Assembly (NCBI GenBank): GCA_017458195.1
Contig: JAFTGI010000008.1
Coordinates: forward strand, 1 to 43,860
Reading direction: 5' to 3'
DNA length: 43,860 nt
From: Prevotella sp.
Lineage (GTDB): Bacteria; Bacteroidota; Bacteroidia; Bacteroidales; Bacteroidaceae
Position numbers and translations under genes: made by a program
Shown here: positions 1 to 9,190 of the stretch, one piece after another
How positions within the stretch are numbered: the first letter of the stretch is position 1
How the letters are laid out: every line of letters begins with the position of its first letter
The notes under the pieces: model-generated
What the model was told of the DNA's origin: nothing
The model's database searches: none
What the model saw: the letters and a program-made list of their open reading frames with translations, nothing else

Positions 1-152
1 ATTCAAGTTCAAAGCAAATTATCAATTCTTAATTGACGGTTCGTTTCGTTTTACCCAAGCACCTGACTTTAAATAAGACAAGTGCTCGCTTCTTGTACTA
101 CTTCTTCTGTCTATGTAAGTCTTTCAAAGAACTCTTTCTTGTTTTGCGGATG
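1..152 (-). other. rRNA operon leader (upstream of a 16S gene outside the window)
   Basis: Read on the minus strand this stretch follows a strong promoter and holds a boxA-like antitermination motif, GTTCTTTGAAA, at 122-132. A short inverted motif (CAAGAAGCGAGCACTTG) follows near 75-95, then CCGTCAATT near 30-40. This order resembles leaders in front of 16S rRNA genes in Bacteroidales, as I remember them. No 16S sequence is inside the window, so the call is an inference from leader-like motifs. No convincing coding sequence lies here. Confidence 0.6.
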
Positions 153-183
153 CAAAGGTACGATTTTTTTTTGAACCACCAAA
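153..183 (-). promoter_or_regulatory. Strong promoter reading leftwards (probable rrn promoter)
   Basis: On the minus strand TTTG (180-183) is followed after 19 bases by TACCTTTG (153-160). This is an exact match to the Bacteroidetes -33/-7 pattern. It faces away from the first secreted-protein gene and reads out of the left edge. Confidence 0.7.
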
Positions 184-384
184 ACTTTTCGGGAAAAATT
201 TTTCGGCTTTCATGCATTTTACCCCAGAGAATTGACCTAAGTCAAACGAAACCGACTATTATACCTTATATATATTATGCGCGCGTATGTAAGAGCAAAA
301 CAAACTGGCGAAATGCCCGTTTCCGCAATTGCAAAAAATCGCTAAAAGATAGAGAAGATTCGCGCGAGAATAAATCTTTATTTG

Positions 385-392
385 TAATTTTG
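385..392 (+). promoter_or_regulatory. -7 element for the 559-aa secreted protein
   Basis: TAATTTTG matches TAnnTTTG and predicts a leader of about 57 bases. No clear -33 TTTG is seen at the usual spacing. The leader ends in an A-rich stretch rather than a Shine-Dalgarno sequence. Confidence 0.6.
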
Positions 393-456
393 CACCCCGA
401 AAGCAACTACAGAAGAAACATCCCTTTATTATAAACACTATTAAAACAAAATCACA

Positions 457-2136
457 ATGAAGAAAAATCTACTAAAAATGATGTTGGTGGCAGCAGCCTG
501 CCTGATGGGCACGAGCGCAAATGCTGTCACGGAGACCTACGACTTCCAGTACCTTCAGGGCAATGGCTACACAACCATCAACAGCTCGGGCAAGAAGACG
601 TTTGAGGGCAAGGATCTCAATGTCATCTCGTCGTTCACGAACGCCAGCGGCACGGTAGGCTCCAACGTCGGCGGCCGTATTGCAGCCCTCTATCAGAACG
701 GCAACGGCAACAACTTCTGGATGCGCGACAATTCGCGTCCTTGGTTCGTCAGCGCAGGCAAGACCTCATACATGGCCTTCGACAACCTGAAGGCCGGCGA
801 CGTGGTGACGATCATCGGTGCCGTTTATCCGCTGACCATCCTTTGCGACAACGTGATTGATGCCGAGGGCAAAGACATTGCAAGCGGGACGACCTTCAAT
901 GCAAACTACAAGGAGGACGCCCCTCTGGTGCTGACAGCCAAGGCCGACGGCTACATCTATGGTTCCTACGGCCCTTACACGTCAATCCTGAAGATTATCG
1001 TTGAGACCAGTGCCGCTGAGACGGCCAACGACCCGATCATCAGCGTGACCGGAGCCAACGGCCCTGAGCGCACCGTGGTCATCAACCCCAACAACGGCTC
1101 CGTAGGCACCGCACAGACGGCATACTACACCCTCGACGGCAGCGACCCCACCAAGTCGAGCACCGAATACACCAAGGCCATCACGGTCAGCGACACCACG
1201 ACGGTGAAGGCTATCGCCTACTGCGGCGACGCAGCCTCGAACGTTGTTTCGCTGAAGGTTGAAGCCGGCACGACTATCAAGCTGAACGACCCCGTCCTTG
1301 CCGCTACGGGCATGACCAGCCTGGACAGCTACTATTCGCCCGTCGTCGGTCTGACCGTCGACAATTCCGACCTGATCGGCGCCCCCACGGCTGACGTGAA
1401 GGCCATGTTCAACGACATCGACATCACTGCCGACCTGCTCGCAGCCACCTTCGTGCCCAGTGCCGACGGCACCATCGTCGTCACCACTGAGGCTGAGGGC
1501 TACGAAAGCGCTTCAGCAACGATGCAGGTCTACCACAAGTATGACATTGCCTACAAGACCGCCGACTACAGCTCGCTTGCCACCGAGGCTGAGGTGCTTG
1601 GCGTGCTCGGTGAGGACTGGACCTCGACGACGACCCGCTGGGCCAACTGGAACAAGAACAACGAGACCTACGGCGACTCCTATGTAGTCTATTCGTACGG
1701 TGGTGAGGCCGAGGGCAACATCTATCTTGACCAGGACTCAAAGCTGAGAGGCAACCGTGCCATTCAGTTTGTCCAGAGCTTCGGCTTCGGCCGCAACATC
1801 AACAGCGGCGTTGTGCTCGTGTTCATGCAGAACACCGGAAGTGCCAACGACGTCACGCTCTATCGCGTCATCAGCAGCAAGGGCGGCGCTACGGCCTATC
1901 GCGAGACCTACGTCAGCTCCAATGAGAATGGCTATTCAGAGTATGGCATTCCCGCCGGTGAGACCCTCTGCCAGGTGATTGTCTATACGCCCGACATGAC
2001 CGCAACAGGCATCAAGGACGCCAACAGCATCCGCACCAACGAGCAGGAGACCGTCTACAGCCTGCAGGGCGTGCGCGTGGAGAAGGCCGTGAAGGGTCTC
2101 TACATCGTGGGCGGCCGGAAGGTCATCGTGAAGTAA
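457..2136 (+). CDS. Secreted protein with chitobiase-like C-terminal domain and Prevotella-type C-terminal tail
   Basis: 559 aa. A Sec signal peptide covers about residues 1-23 and ends in SANA. The N-terminal region opens with TETYDFQ, like the next gene (LESYDFQ), so the two share an N-terminal module of unknown function. Residues about 195-270 resemble a chitobiase/beta-hexosaminidase C-terminal domain (AYYTLDGSDPTKSSTEY followed by TTTVKAIA), an Ig-like fold seen in many surface proteins. No catalytic domain is recognised. The last 30 residues (VYSLQGVRV ... KGLYIVGGRKVIVK) match the tail of the next two proteins and resemble type IX secretion sorting domains. That role is inferred. The gene has its own promoter and terminator. 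It is probably a surface or extracellular protein, possibly carbohydrate-binding. Confidence 0.85.
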   Translation: MKKNLLKMMLVAAACLMGTSANAVTETYDFQYLQGNGYTTINSSGKKTFEGKDLNVISSFTNASGTVGSNVGGRIAALYQNGNGNNFWMRDNSRPWFVSAGKTSYMAFDNLKAGDVVTIIGAVYPLTILCDNVIDAEGKDIASGTTFNANYKEDAPLVLTAKADGYIYGSYGPYTSILKIIVETSAAETANDPIISVTGANGPERTVVINPNNGSVGTAQTAYYTLDGSDPTKSSTEYTKAITVSDTTTVKAIAYCGDAASNVVSLKVEAGTTIKLNDPVLAATGMTSLDSYYSPVVGLTVDNSDLIGAPTADVKAMFNDIDITADLLAATFVPSADGTIVVTTEAEGYESASATMQVYHKYDIAYKTADYSSLATEAEVLGVLGEDWTSTTTRWANWNKNNETYGDSYVVYSYGGEAEGNIYLDQDSKLRGNRAIQFVQSFGFGRNINSGVVLVFMQNTGSANDVTLYRVISSKGGATAYRETYVSSNENGYSEYGIPAGETLCQVIVYTPDMTATGIKDANSIRTNEQETVYSLQGVRVEKAVKGLYIVGGRKVIVK

Positions 2137-2154
2137 TCAGCCTGAACTTAGGAC

Positions 2155-2214
2155 AAAAAGCCTTCAAAAAACCTCACGCAGGAAGCACGAGCGTGAGGTT
2201 TTTGAAGGCTTTTT
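2155..2214 (+). terminator. Rho-independent terminator after the 559-aa gene
   Basis: This is a very long stem. AAAAAGCCTTC..CCTCACGC (2155-2179) pairs with GCGTGAGG..GAAGGCTTTTT (2191-2214) around a short loop, and the descending arm ends in T5. It lies 19 bases after the stop codon. Confidence 0.9.
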
Positions 2215-2222
2215 CATGTTTC

Positions 2223-2283
2223 GTACATCGGCCATGTACGTTTTGTACATCGGCCATGTACAAATGGTACATCGGCGATGTAC
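2223..2283. repeat. Triple palindrome array, 22-bp period (GTACATCGGCCATGTAC)
   Basis: Three 17-bp palindromes start at 2223, 2245 and 2267, exactly 22 bp apart, with 5-bp spacers. Units 1 and 2 are GTACATCGGCCATGTAC. Unit 3 is GTACATCGGCGATGTAC, a perfect palindrome. The array starts 9 bp after a terminator and ends 35 bp before the next promoter. The same family recurs at 23378-23438. Confidence 0.9.
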
Positions 2284-2317
2284 AAAATTTTAACCTGTTG
2301 TTTTTCTGCGGAAAAAT

Positions 2318-2348
2318 TTTGCAGTTAGAAGAAAAAAGTGTAATTTTG
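2318..2348 (+). promoter_or_regulatory. Promoter of the 1001-aa secreted protein
   Basis: TTTG (2318-2321), 19 bases, then TAATTTTG (2341-2348): an exact Bacteroidetes promoter. The leader is about 45 bases and A-rich (AAAACAACAAA), without a Shine-Dalgarno sequence. Confidence 0.8.
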
Positions 2349-2398
2349 CATCCGAACTAAAACAACAAACCCTATTACAAACTAAAACAACTAACAAA

Positions 2399-5300
2399 AT
2401 GAAAAAGCATCTACTCAAATCCGTGCTCACCCTGGCCATGCTGTTGGGTGGCATGAACGTGATGGCTCTGGAGTCCTACGACTTCCAGGAGCTATGTATG
2501 GCGCTGGGCAAGGGCGGCCCTTGGGCCGTCAACGACGGCGGCGACGCCGGCTTCACCATTGGCGACGCCACGATGCACTTACTGGGCGACTACACCGACC
2601 AGGGCTTCTCCTGGAACAAGCGCTTCGCCTATGAGTATGTCGAAGGTCGCGGCAAGTTCACCATGCGCAACAAGAACAACAAGAAGGACACGAACTGCGG
2701 CATGTTCTCATGGGACTATGCCCACTACTTCTCGATCCTCGACCTGAAGGACGGCGACAAAGTGACCATCACCATCCCGACCGGCACCGTGACCTTCGTC
2801 TCGGAGACGGCTGAGGGTGTCAGCGAAGGAAGCAAAGTCGAGTCGAACAAGACCTACACCATCGCGACCACCGACGAATCGACCCGTCTGGACATTCAGA
2901 TGGAGAAAGCGACGCTGATTGCCAAGATTGTGATTGAGCCCGCCGGCGTGGAGAGCGTGCCCGTCATCACGCTCGACAGGAAGACGCTGAAGCTCATCCC
3001 CGGCGCAACGGCCAAGCTGGTTGCCACCATTGACCCCCTCGGCGTCGAGACGCAGTGGAAGAGCAGCGATGAGAGCGTAGCCACGGTGGCCAAAGACGGC
3101 ATCGTGACGGCCATCAAGGGCGGCACGGCCACCATCAGCAACAACTGGGCATCGACCGTCAGCGACAAGACGGCCAGTGCAGCCTGCGAGCTGGCCGTCG
3201 CCGATGTCGACCTGGCTCAGTATTCGGTAGTCAAGGCCTACGACTTCACCACGATGGGCGACGTGATGCTGGAGCTCAGCTCTGAGGCCGCCGGCGCCAT
3301 CTGGAACGAGGCCAACACGAAGAACAACAACGTGTTCTTCTGCACCAACGAGGGTCTCGAGGAGATTGCCGTCCAGGCTGCCGTTGCCAACAACAAGGGC
3401 TGGAGCATCGTCGACGGTCAGGGCCTCTTCCTGGCCAGCGGCGCAGGCCGTTGCGCTGCCATCGGCGGCATCAAGACCGGTCAGATTGTCGAGATCTTCT
3501 ACACGGGCGACGGTTTCTACACCCGCTCTGACGACGACGGCATCGAGAAGACCGCCCTCAACGAGGGTCTGGGCCGCGCCATCTATCAGGCTGACGAAGA
3601 CGGCATGCTGGGCTTCGAGCTCATCAAGGGCAATGCCGTGACGAAGGTCAACATCTATGAGCAGGCAGCCGAGGCGCCCGCACTCGAGAACATTGCAGCC
3701 ATGCGCGATTATATGCCCACGGAGTCGGGCGTCGTGAGCGTCAAGCTCGACAACGTGAAGGTGACGTACACTGGCGTGACAGAAGACTCCTGGGGCACTA
3801 ACGACATCATCATCATGGAGGACGCCTCTGCCGGCAATGCATTCCAGAACACCACCCTCGGCACGCAGCTCAAGGCCGGTCAGGTGCTCAATGGCATCCT
3901 CAAGCTGAACGTGGAAGTCGACGAACTCTATGGAGACATCCTGTACTCCACCGACGAGTCATCGCTTGCCGAGGTCGAGATCACCGATGGCGAGCTCTCG
4001 CCCCTTGAGGTGACCGACGACAACGTCATGGAGTATCTGGGCGACTACAGCTGGCGCCTGGCTAAGTTCACCAACGCAGCAGTCAGCGTAGAGACCGGTA
4101 CCTATGGCGATGATGTCTACGTCGCGATTCCCGTGCTTGGCGGCGACCCCATCGGCATGCAGGACACCTTCGGAATCATTCCTGAGGACAGCTGGCCCAA
4201 GGACGGCGACCTCGTCGACATCGAAGGCTACTATGTGAGCTACTCTATCTATGGCTCCACCATTCAATACATCCAGCCGCTCAGCATCAAGGTGCTCCCG
4301 AAGCCCTATGAGTTCGTGGCCTCGGAGTGGATTGCCGGCGACGCCGGACGCATCTCGCCCGAGAAAGTTGTTGCTGACACCGAGGCTAACACCATCACCG
4401 TCAGCCAGACGGGCCAGAACAACGTGGCCCTGCTGTTCCGCTCGAGCACGGTCTACACCGTGAAGGCCGAGCAGCGCTACTTCGTAATCAAGGGCACGGG
4501 CCTGTCGACAGCCGCCGGCGCCAGCTACCTGTGGTGGCTGAACAACGACAACAGAGGCACGCAGATTGAGCCCACCTCCATCTACGAGGAGGACGGCCAG
4601 ACCGTGCTGGCATGGGACTGCGCCACCATCGCCATCGGCCTCCAGCTGGGCATCCAGGACACTGAGTTCAAGGATGAAGGCGGCTGGAGCACCACGTTCG
4701 GCCTGACGCTGGCCGACGAGAACGTGCCCGCCGTGATCAGCTACATCGGCTTCGAGGAGGCCATCGAGAACCCCGTCGAGGAGTTCGAGTATGAGTTCGT
4801 GGCCAGCGAGTGGCCTGCCGGCGATTCCAACCGCATCTCGTCCAGCCAGGTGGTTGTCGACGAGACGGCCAACACCATCACCGTCAGCGCTACCGGCGAC
4901 AACAACGTGGCCCTCGTCTTCAAGACCGACAAGATCTACTATCTGCCCGAGCCCGTGAAGTACTTCGTCATCCAGGCCACCGGTCTCTCGACCGAGGAGG
5001 GCAAGTCGAAGCTGTGGTGGCTGAACGCCAAGAACAATGGCGGCGAGGTGTTGCCTACCCAGATTGTCAGCGGCGACGTGACCACCTTCATCTGGGACAT
5101 CACGGCCGACGCCACCTTCGCCAGCGGCTTCAACACCGAGGGCAAGACCTATCTCGACGGCACGGGTGCCTCGACCTGGGGCTGGACGACCACGTTCGGT
5201 CTGACCCTGGCCGACCCGTCGGTGCCCGCCGTGTTCAGCTACATCGGCTACGAGACTGAGGATTCGCCCGTCGTCACCGCCATCAGCAGCGCCAGCATGA

Positions 5301-5404
5301 AGCCCGCCACGAGCGGCATCATCTACAACCTGCAGGGCCAGCGCGTGGAGAAGGCCGCCAAGGGCCTCTACATCATTGACGGCAAGAAGGTTATGGTGAA
5401 ATAA
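2399..5404 (+). CDS. Large secreted protein with Big2 domain and a duplicated C-terminal module
   Basis: 1001 aa. The signal peptide spans about residues 1-24 (MKKHLLKSVLTLAMLLGG ... VMA). The N-terminal module (LESYDFQ) is related to that of the 559-aa protein. A bacterial Ig-like Big2 domain covers about residues 187-267 (VTAIKGGTATIS is typical). Two homologous blocks of about 160 residues follow, about 638-796 and 798-960. Each starts YEFVASEW.AGD, holds a WWLN motif and ends TTFGLTLAD..VPAV.SYIG, so they arose by internal duplication. The C-terminal tail is IYNLQGQRV then KGLYIIDGKKVMVK. No enzyme domain is recognised. The gene has its own promoter and terminator. It is probably a cell-surface or exported binding protein; the substrate is unknown. 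Confidence 0.85.
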   Translation: MKKHLLKSVLTLAMLLGGMNVMALESYDFQELCMALGKGGPWAVNDGGDAGFTIGDATMHLLGDYTDQGFSWNKRFAYEYVEGRGKFTMRNKNNKKDTNCGMFSWDYAHYFSILDLKDGDKVTITIPTGTVTFVSETAEGVSEGSKVESNKTYTIATTDESTRLDIQMEKATLIAKIVIEPAGVESVPVITLDRKTLKLIPGATAKLVATIDPLGVETQWKSSDESVATVAKDGIVTAIKGGTATISNNWASTVSDKTASAACELAVADVDLAQYSVVKAYDFTTMGDVMLELSSEAAGAIWNEANTKNNNVFFCTNEGLEEIAVQAAVANNKGWSIVDGQGLFLASGAGRCAAIGGIKTGQIVEIFYTGDGFYTRSDDDGIEKTALNEGLGRAIYQADEDGMLGFELIKGNAVTKVNIYEQAAEAPALENIAAMRDYMPTESGVVSVKLDNVKVTYTGVTEDSWGTNDIIIMEDASAGNAFQNTTLGTQLKAGQVLNGILKLNVEVDELYGDILYSTDESSLAEVEITDGELSPLEVTDDNVMEYLGDYSWRLAKFTNAAVSVETGTYGDDVYVAIPVLGGDPIGMQDTFGIIPEDSWPKDGDLVDIEGYYVSYSIYGSTIQYIQPLSIKVLPKPYEFVASEWIAGDAGRISPEKVVADTEANTITVSQTGQNNVALLFRSSTVYTVKAEQRYFVIKGTGLSTAAGASYLWWLNNDNRGTQIEPTSIYEEDGQTVLAWDCATIAIGLQLGIQDTEFKDEGGWSTTFGLTLADENVPAVISYIGFEEAIENPVEEFEYEFVASEWPAGDSNRISSSQVVVDETANTITVSATGDNNVALVFKTDKIYYLPEPVKYFVIQATGLSTEEGKSKLWWLNAKNNGGEVLPTQIVSGDVTTFIWDITADATFASGFNTEGKTYLDGTGASTWGWTTTFGLTLADPSVPAVFSYIGYETEDSPVVTAISSASMKPATSGIIYNLQGQRVEKAAKGLYIIDGKKVMVK

Positions 5405-5433
5405 TCCCAAGCTGCTAATTGTAAAAAATCTAT

Positions 5434-5471
5434 AAAACTTCGCCCAGCAATGACACTGGGCGAAGTTTTTT
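5434..5471 (+). terminator. Terminator after the 1001-aa gene
   Basis: AAAACTTCGCCCAG (5434-5447) pairs with CTGGGCGAAGTTTT (5456-5469), followed by TT. It lies directly in front of the next gene's -7 element, so termination and initiation signals are almost fused. Confidence 0.85.
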
Positions 5472-5474
5472 GTT

Positions 5475-5482
5475 TATCTTTG
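5475..5482 (+). promoter_or_regulatory. -7 element for the 1200-aa secreted protein
   Basis: TATCTTTG matches TAnnTTTG. The -33 region falls inside the preceding terminator stem and has no clear TTTG. The leader is about 70 bases and ends in an A-rich stretch. Confidence 0.6.
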
Positions 5483-5556
5483 CAGTCTATAACCTACATC
5501 AAGCAAACCACAACTACTATTTACACTATCATTTATTTATCTAAAACAACAACAAG

Positions 5557-8500
5557 ATGAAAAAGCATTTACTAAAGTCAATGTTCCTGATGGCCATGAT
5601 GGCTATCGGAGCTAATGCCTGGGCTGATGCCGGCGACGTCACCGTCAATGCCGACATCGACTTCAGCAACGCCATCGTAGAAGGCGTTGTCAAGGGCACA
5701 GTGAATCAGATGGTCATTGGCACCGGCGGTGCCGAGTCCATCATTCAGGACGGATGGCTGCGTCTTGGCGACCATGCCAACGTCGTCACCATCGACGAGA
5801 ATGAGCGTGCCGGCGCACGTGATGTCGTGACCATCAGCTTCAAGATGGCCTTCGGCAACAAGAAAGACATGGGCTCAGGCTTCCGTGTGAAGGACGCCGA
5901 GGGCAAAGAAATCGCTACCTATCAGCATGCCCGCTGGAACGGCAACCCCGGCAACACGCTGGGCATCGACATGAGCGGTCTGGTGGGTGGTCACAGCAGT
6001 AACAGAGCCGTTGCCGCCAATGCCACTTCTTACGAAATCGTGTTCGATTACGCCAAGAAGCAGATTGTCAGCACGCTGACGCTTGGAAGCACGACGAAGG
6101 AGTTCACGGCTGAACTGACCAGCACCAACCCCATCGCCACCTTCGAGGTCTATGGCTATGGTGCCGGTGGCAATGCCGACCGTGCCTCTATCTTCGACGA
6201 CCTGAAGATTACCACGACCGAGGGCAACTACAACGTGCAGTCGGCCGCTTACACCGTGAACTTCGTCTGCAACGGCACCACCGTCGAGACAGCTGAGCGC
6301 ACGGGCGATGTAGGCGACGCCATCAGCCTCCTTGCTTCTGACAAGGAGCCCCGCACAATTGAGGGCCAGAAGTATTTCTATGTCTCCGACGACGCTGAGG
6401 GCAAGACCGTCGCAGCTGACAGCTCGACCGTCATCACCGTCACTCTCCGTGAGGCCGAAATCTGGAACTATGTTTTCAATGCCACGCTGAACGGCGAAGT
6501 GCTGAAGGCCTTTGCTGAGGGCACCGTCGTCGAGGGTGAGCCGGCTAATGCCACCTGGCCCCGCTATGTCCTGAACGGCAACAAGCTTGCCTACAGGGAT
6601 GCTCTCAACAACTCCTATAACGTAAGCTTCACCCCTGCTGCCAACAATGCAGCCAACGACCTCGCCTACGGGGAGTTTGCCGATGCTTCGAATGTGGTGT
6701 TCTTCGCCGAGGCTGAGGACATTGCCAGCCTGGAGCCTGTCACCGATCTGTATCTGCCCGCCCGCTTCTCTGCTGGCCGCGGCGCTTATGCCAAGCAAGA
6801 CGGCAGCGTCATCACCAGCGTCGTGAAGGGCAAGAAATACAAGCTCACCGCCCGCCTGATGGGCACGCAGTCAGTGGCTACGTTCAAGTTCCGCGTGGGC
6901 GACCGCGTCATCTGGCAGCACTCCACCAGCAGCACTTCATTCTATCCCGGCACTGACAGCTACGGCGAAGAATTTGTCGTGGCCAGCGATGCCGACATCA
7001 CGCTCGATGCAGCCGGCGGTGTTGTTGTCAGCGGCCGCGTGACCAACACTGTTGACTACATCTATCTCGAAGAACTCGGTGACGCCACCGAGGAAGAACT
7101 GGCTGAGGCCGCTGAGGCCGACGTCGTTGCCGAGGCTGAGCGCGCTTGGGAGAAGCTGATTGCCGAAGCCAAGGCTCTGGTCGATGCTGACGCCGTGGCC
7201 GTCGGTCTGCTTCAGGACGCTATCGCCGCTGCTGAGGCCGTCGCCGAACCCGCCGACGCTGACAAGGAGGCCCTGCAGGCCGCCATCGACCTGTTCAAGA
7301 AGAACAATGCCGACCAGGAGAAGGACCAGACCACAAAGGTTAACATCAATGGCTGGAAGAAGTTCGACGGCAGCGCCGCCGGCCTCTGCGCCACGCAGTA
7401 TGCTCCCGCTATCACCACCTACGACGGCCGCACCGCTCAGCTGGCTGAGGTCTTTGAAGGCAACGGCAACCGTACTGGCACCATCATCTATCAGGACATC
7501 ACTGGTCTGGAGAACGGTAAGTATAAGGTGGGCTTCTATGGCAATGCATTCTCGACCTCCCAGCGTGACGGCTTCGAGTGCACCATGGAGGACGGTGCCG
7601 AGGACGTGGCCTATGTCTTTGCAAACAACGAGAAAGCTTATATCGTTGCTCACATCGCCACCGCTACTACAGAGAACGACTTCCGCCAGTTCGACGTTGA
7701 GGTGACCGACGGCGCCATCAAGCTCGGTATGGGTAAGGACACTGAAAAGAGCACCAACTGGCACACCATGCAAATCTATCAGCTGACATGGTTCACCACC
7801 GCCACGGAGGTCTATGCACAGGACAAGGCCGAGATGAGCGCCCTGCTCGCAGCTGCCGACCAGCTCGTGAACAACGCTGCCAAGGTCAACGGCAAGGAGG
7901 TCTTCCAGGCAGCCATCGAGGCCGCCAAGGCTGCCCTGGCCAACAACCGTCTGAACCTCACTGAGTTTGAGACTGAGATTGCCAAGTTTGCCGCTGCCAT
8001 CGCAGCCTTCCGCTCGGCTAACTACCTGGCCCTCAACGGCACCTACTATGTGGCTCAGCTCGACATGACCGCCCTCGCAGCCAGTGAGGGCAACGGCATC
8101 AAGCTGCCGAAGATGATGGCTGCCGGCCACGACTGGGGCACACGCGCCATCGTGAGCGAGACCGGTCTTGACCTGAAGCTTGCTGCCAACGAGAGCAACA
8201 AGGTGACCTTCGACTCGCAGGTGTCCAACGGCGGCGACTCCCACTTCCTGGGTTCTAACCTCTATATGGACGCCCCCGCATACGCATGGGCCATCGAGGC
8301 CGTCGACGCATCCAGCGCCATGGGTGAGGGTGGTCTGAGCCTGCCCGGCTTGGAAGGCCTCGACCTCGCTTCGCTTGGCGTCGTCTTCGCCACCATCAGC
8401 AACGAGGCTCAGTATCTTGCTCCCGATGCCGACGACAATCTGGCTCTGAGCGAGACGCCCGCCGTGTGGGTGTTCATCCCCGCCGAGGTGATCGACCAGT

Positions 8501-9159
8501 ACCACCAGTTCACGCTGACCACTGCCACCGCCGAGAATCCCGTCGACGCCACCTTCCTGCTGAAGAACCCCAACTTCAACCGCAACGACCAGCGCGTCAG
8601 CGCTTGGGAGGTGACCTTTGTCACTGGCAACAACAAGAACCTGAACGGTGGTAACAACGTGAACAACTGCGCTGAGAGCTTTCATGCCGCATTCACCGTC
8701 AGCCAGGTGGCTGCCGGTGCTCCTAAGGGCACCTACGAGCTGACTGCCCAGGGCTTCTTCCGTCAGGACGACAACGCCGAGGAGGCTGCTCCCACGTTCT
8801 TCCTGAACGACACTAAGGCAGAGGTTCCTGCCAAGACCGGCAGCGAGAACAGCATGAGCCAGGCTTCCGAGTCGTTCACCGCTGGCCTCTACACGATTGA
8901 GCCCATCAAGGCCTTCATCAACGACGACGAGACCCTCAACGTGGGCATCACCAACGGCGAGAACGTCCACCAGTGGGTCATCTTCGACAACTTCCGTCTG
9001 ACCTACTACGGCACTGAGGACCTGACCACCGGCATCACCGAGCTGACCGCCACCGAGCAGGTTGGCGCCGAGGCCATCTACAACCTGCAGGGCCAGAAGC
9101 TGCAGAAGACCGTGAAGGGCTTGAACATCGTAGGCGGCAAGAAGATCATCGTGAAGTAA
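5557..9159 (+). CDS. Giant secreted protein with helical spacers and a galactose-binding-like module
   Basis: 1200 aa. A signal peptide covers about residues 1-23 (MKKHLLKS start, ANAWA end). Two Ala/Glu-rich helical stretches (about 508-590 and 750-825) look like FIVAR or coiled-coil spacers. The region after about residue 990 starts VDATFLLKNPNFNRN and ends VIFDNFRLTYYG. A similar block occurs in the CotH protein at 33885-40142 (VDATFLISDPDYDRN ... DNFRL), so the module is shared. An earlier block (about 590-745) ends in a related way. The tail is IYNLQGQKL then KGLNIVGGKKIIVK. This is the third in a tandem set of secreted proteins with nearly identical signal peptides. No catalytic domain is recognised. 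The likely role is surface binding or an extracellular scaffold. Confidence 0.85.
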   Translation: MKKHLLKSMFLMAMMAIGANAWADAGDVTVNADIDFSNAIVEGVVKGTVNQMVIGTGGAESIIQDGWLRLGDHANVVTIDENERAGARDVVTISFKMAFGNKKDMGSGFRVKDAEGKEIATYQHARWNGNPGNTLGIDMSGLVGGHSSNRAVAANATSYEIVFDYAKKQIVSTLTLGSTTKEFTAELTSTNPIATFEVYGYGAGGNADRASIFDDLKITTTEGNYNVQSAAYTVNFVCNGTTVETAERTGDVGDAISLLASDKEPRTIEGQKYFYVSDDAEGKTVAADSSTVITVTLREAEIWNYVFNATLNGEVLKAFAEGTVVEGEPANATWPRYVLNGNKLAYRDALNNSYNVSFTPAANNAANDLAYGEFADASNVVFFAEAEDIASLEPVTDLYLPARFSAGRGAYAKQDGSVITSVVKGKKYKLTARLMGTQSVATFKFRVGDRVIWQHSTSSTSFYPGTDSYGEEFVVASDADITLDAAGGVVVSGRVTNTVDYIYLEELGDATEEELAEAAEADVVAEAERAWEKLIAEAKALVDADAVAVGLLQDAIAAAEAVAEPADADKEALQAAIDLFKKNNADQEKDQTTKVNINGWKKFDGSAAGLCATQYAPAITTYDGRTAQLAEVFEGNGNRTGTIIYQDITGLENGKYKVGFYGNAFSTSQRDGFECTMEDGAEDVAYVFANNEKAYIVAHIATATTENDFRQFDVEVTDGAIKLGMGKDTEKSTNWHTMQIYQLTWFTTATEVYAQDKAEMSALLAAADQLVNNAAKVNGKEVFQAAIEAAKAALANNRLNLTEFETEIAKFAAAIAAFRSANYLALNGTYYVAQLDMTALAASEGNGIKLPKMMAAGHDWGTRAIVSETGLDLKLAANESNKVTFDSQVSNGGDSHFLGSNLYMDAPAYAWAIEAVDASSAMGEGGLSLPGLEGLDLASLGVVFATISNEAQYLAPDADDNLALSETPAVWVFIPAEVIDQYHQFTLTTATAENPVDATFLLKNPNFNRNDQRVSAWEVTFVTGNNKNLNGGNNVNNCAESFHAAFTVSQVAAGAPKGTYELTAQGFFRQDDNAEEAAPTFFLNDTKAEVPAKTGSENSMSQASESFTAGLYTIEPIKAFINDDETLNVGITNGENVHQWVIFDNFRLTYYGTEDLTTGITELTATEQVGAEAIYNLQGQKLQKTVKGLNIVGGKKIIVK

Positions 9160-9190
9160 GCCAAAGAGACTACTTTTTATGACATTATGA

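Noticed and set aside
33..434. Open frame of 133 codons at the left end
   Set aside because: It crosses the rrn-like promoter and the -7 element of the first secreted gene, has no coding character and lies in AT-rich non-coding DNA.
2223..2283. Palindrome array as a CRISPR
   Set aside because: Spacers are only 5 bp and nearly constant, and no cas genes are present.
3959..5410. Open frame of 483 codons antisense to the 1001-aa gene
   Set aside because: Same codon-bias effect; no start signals and no recognisable domain.
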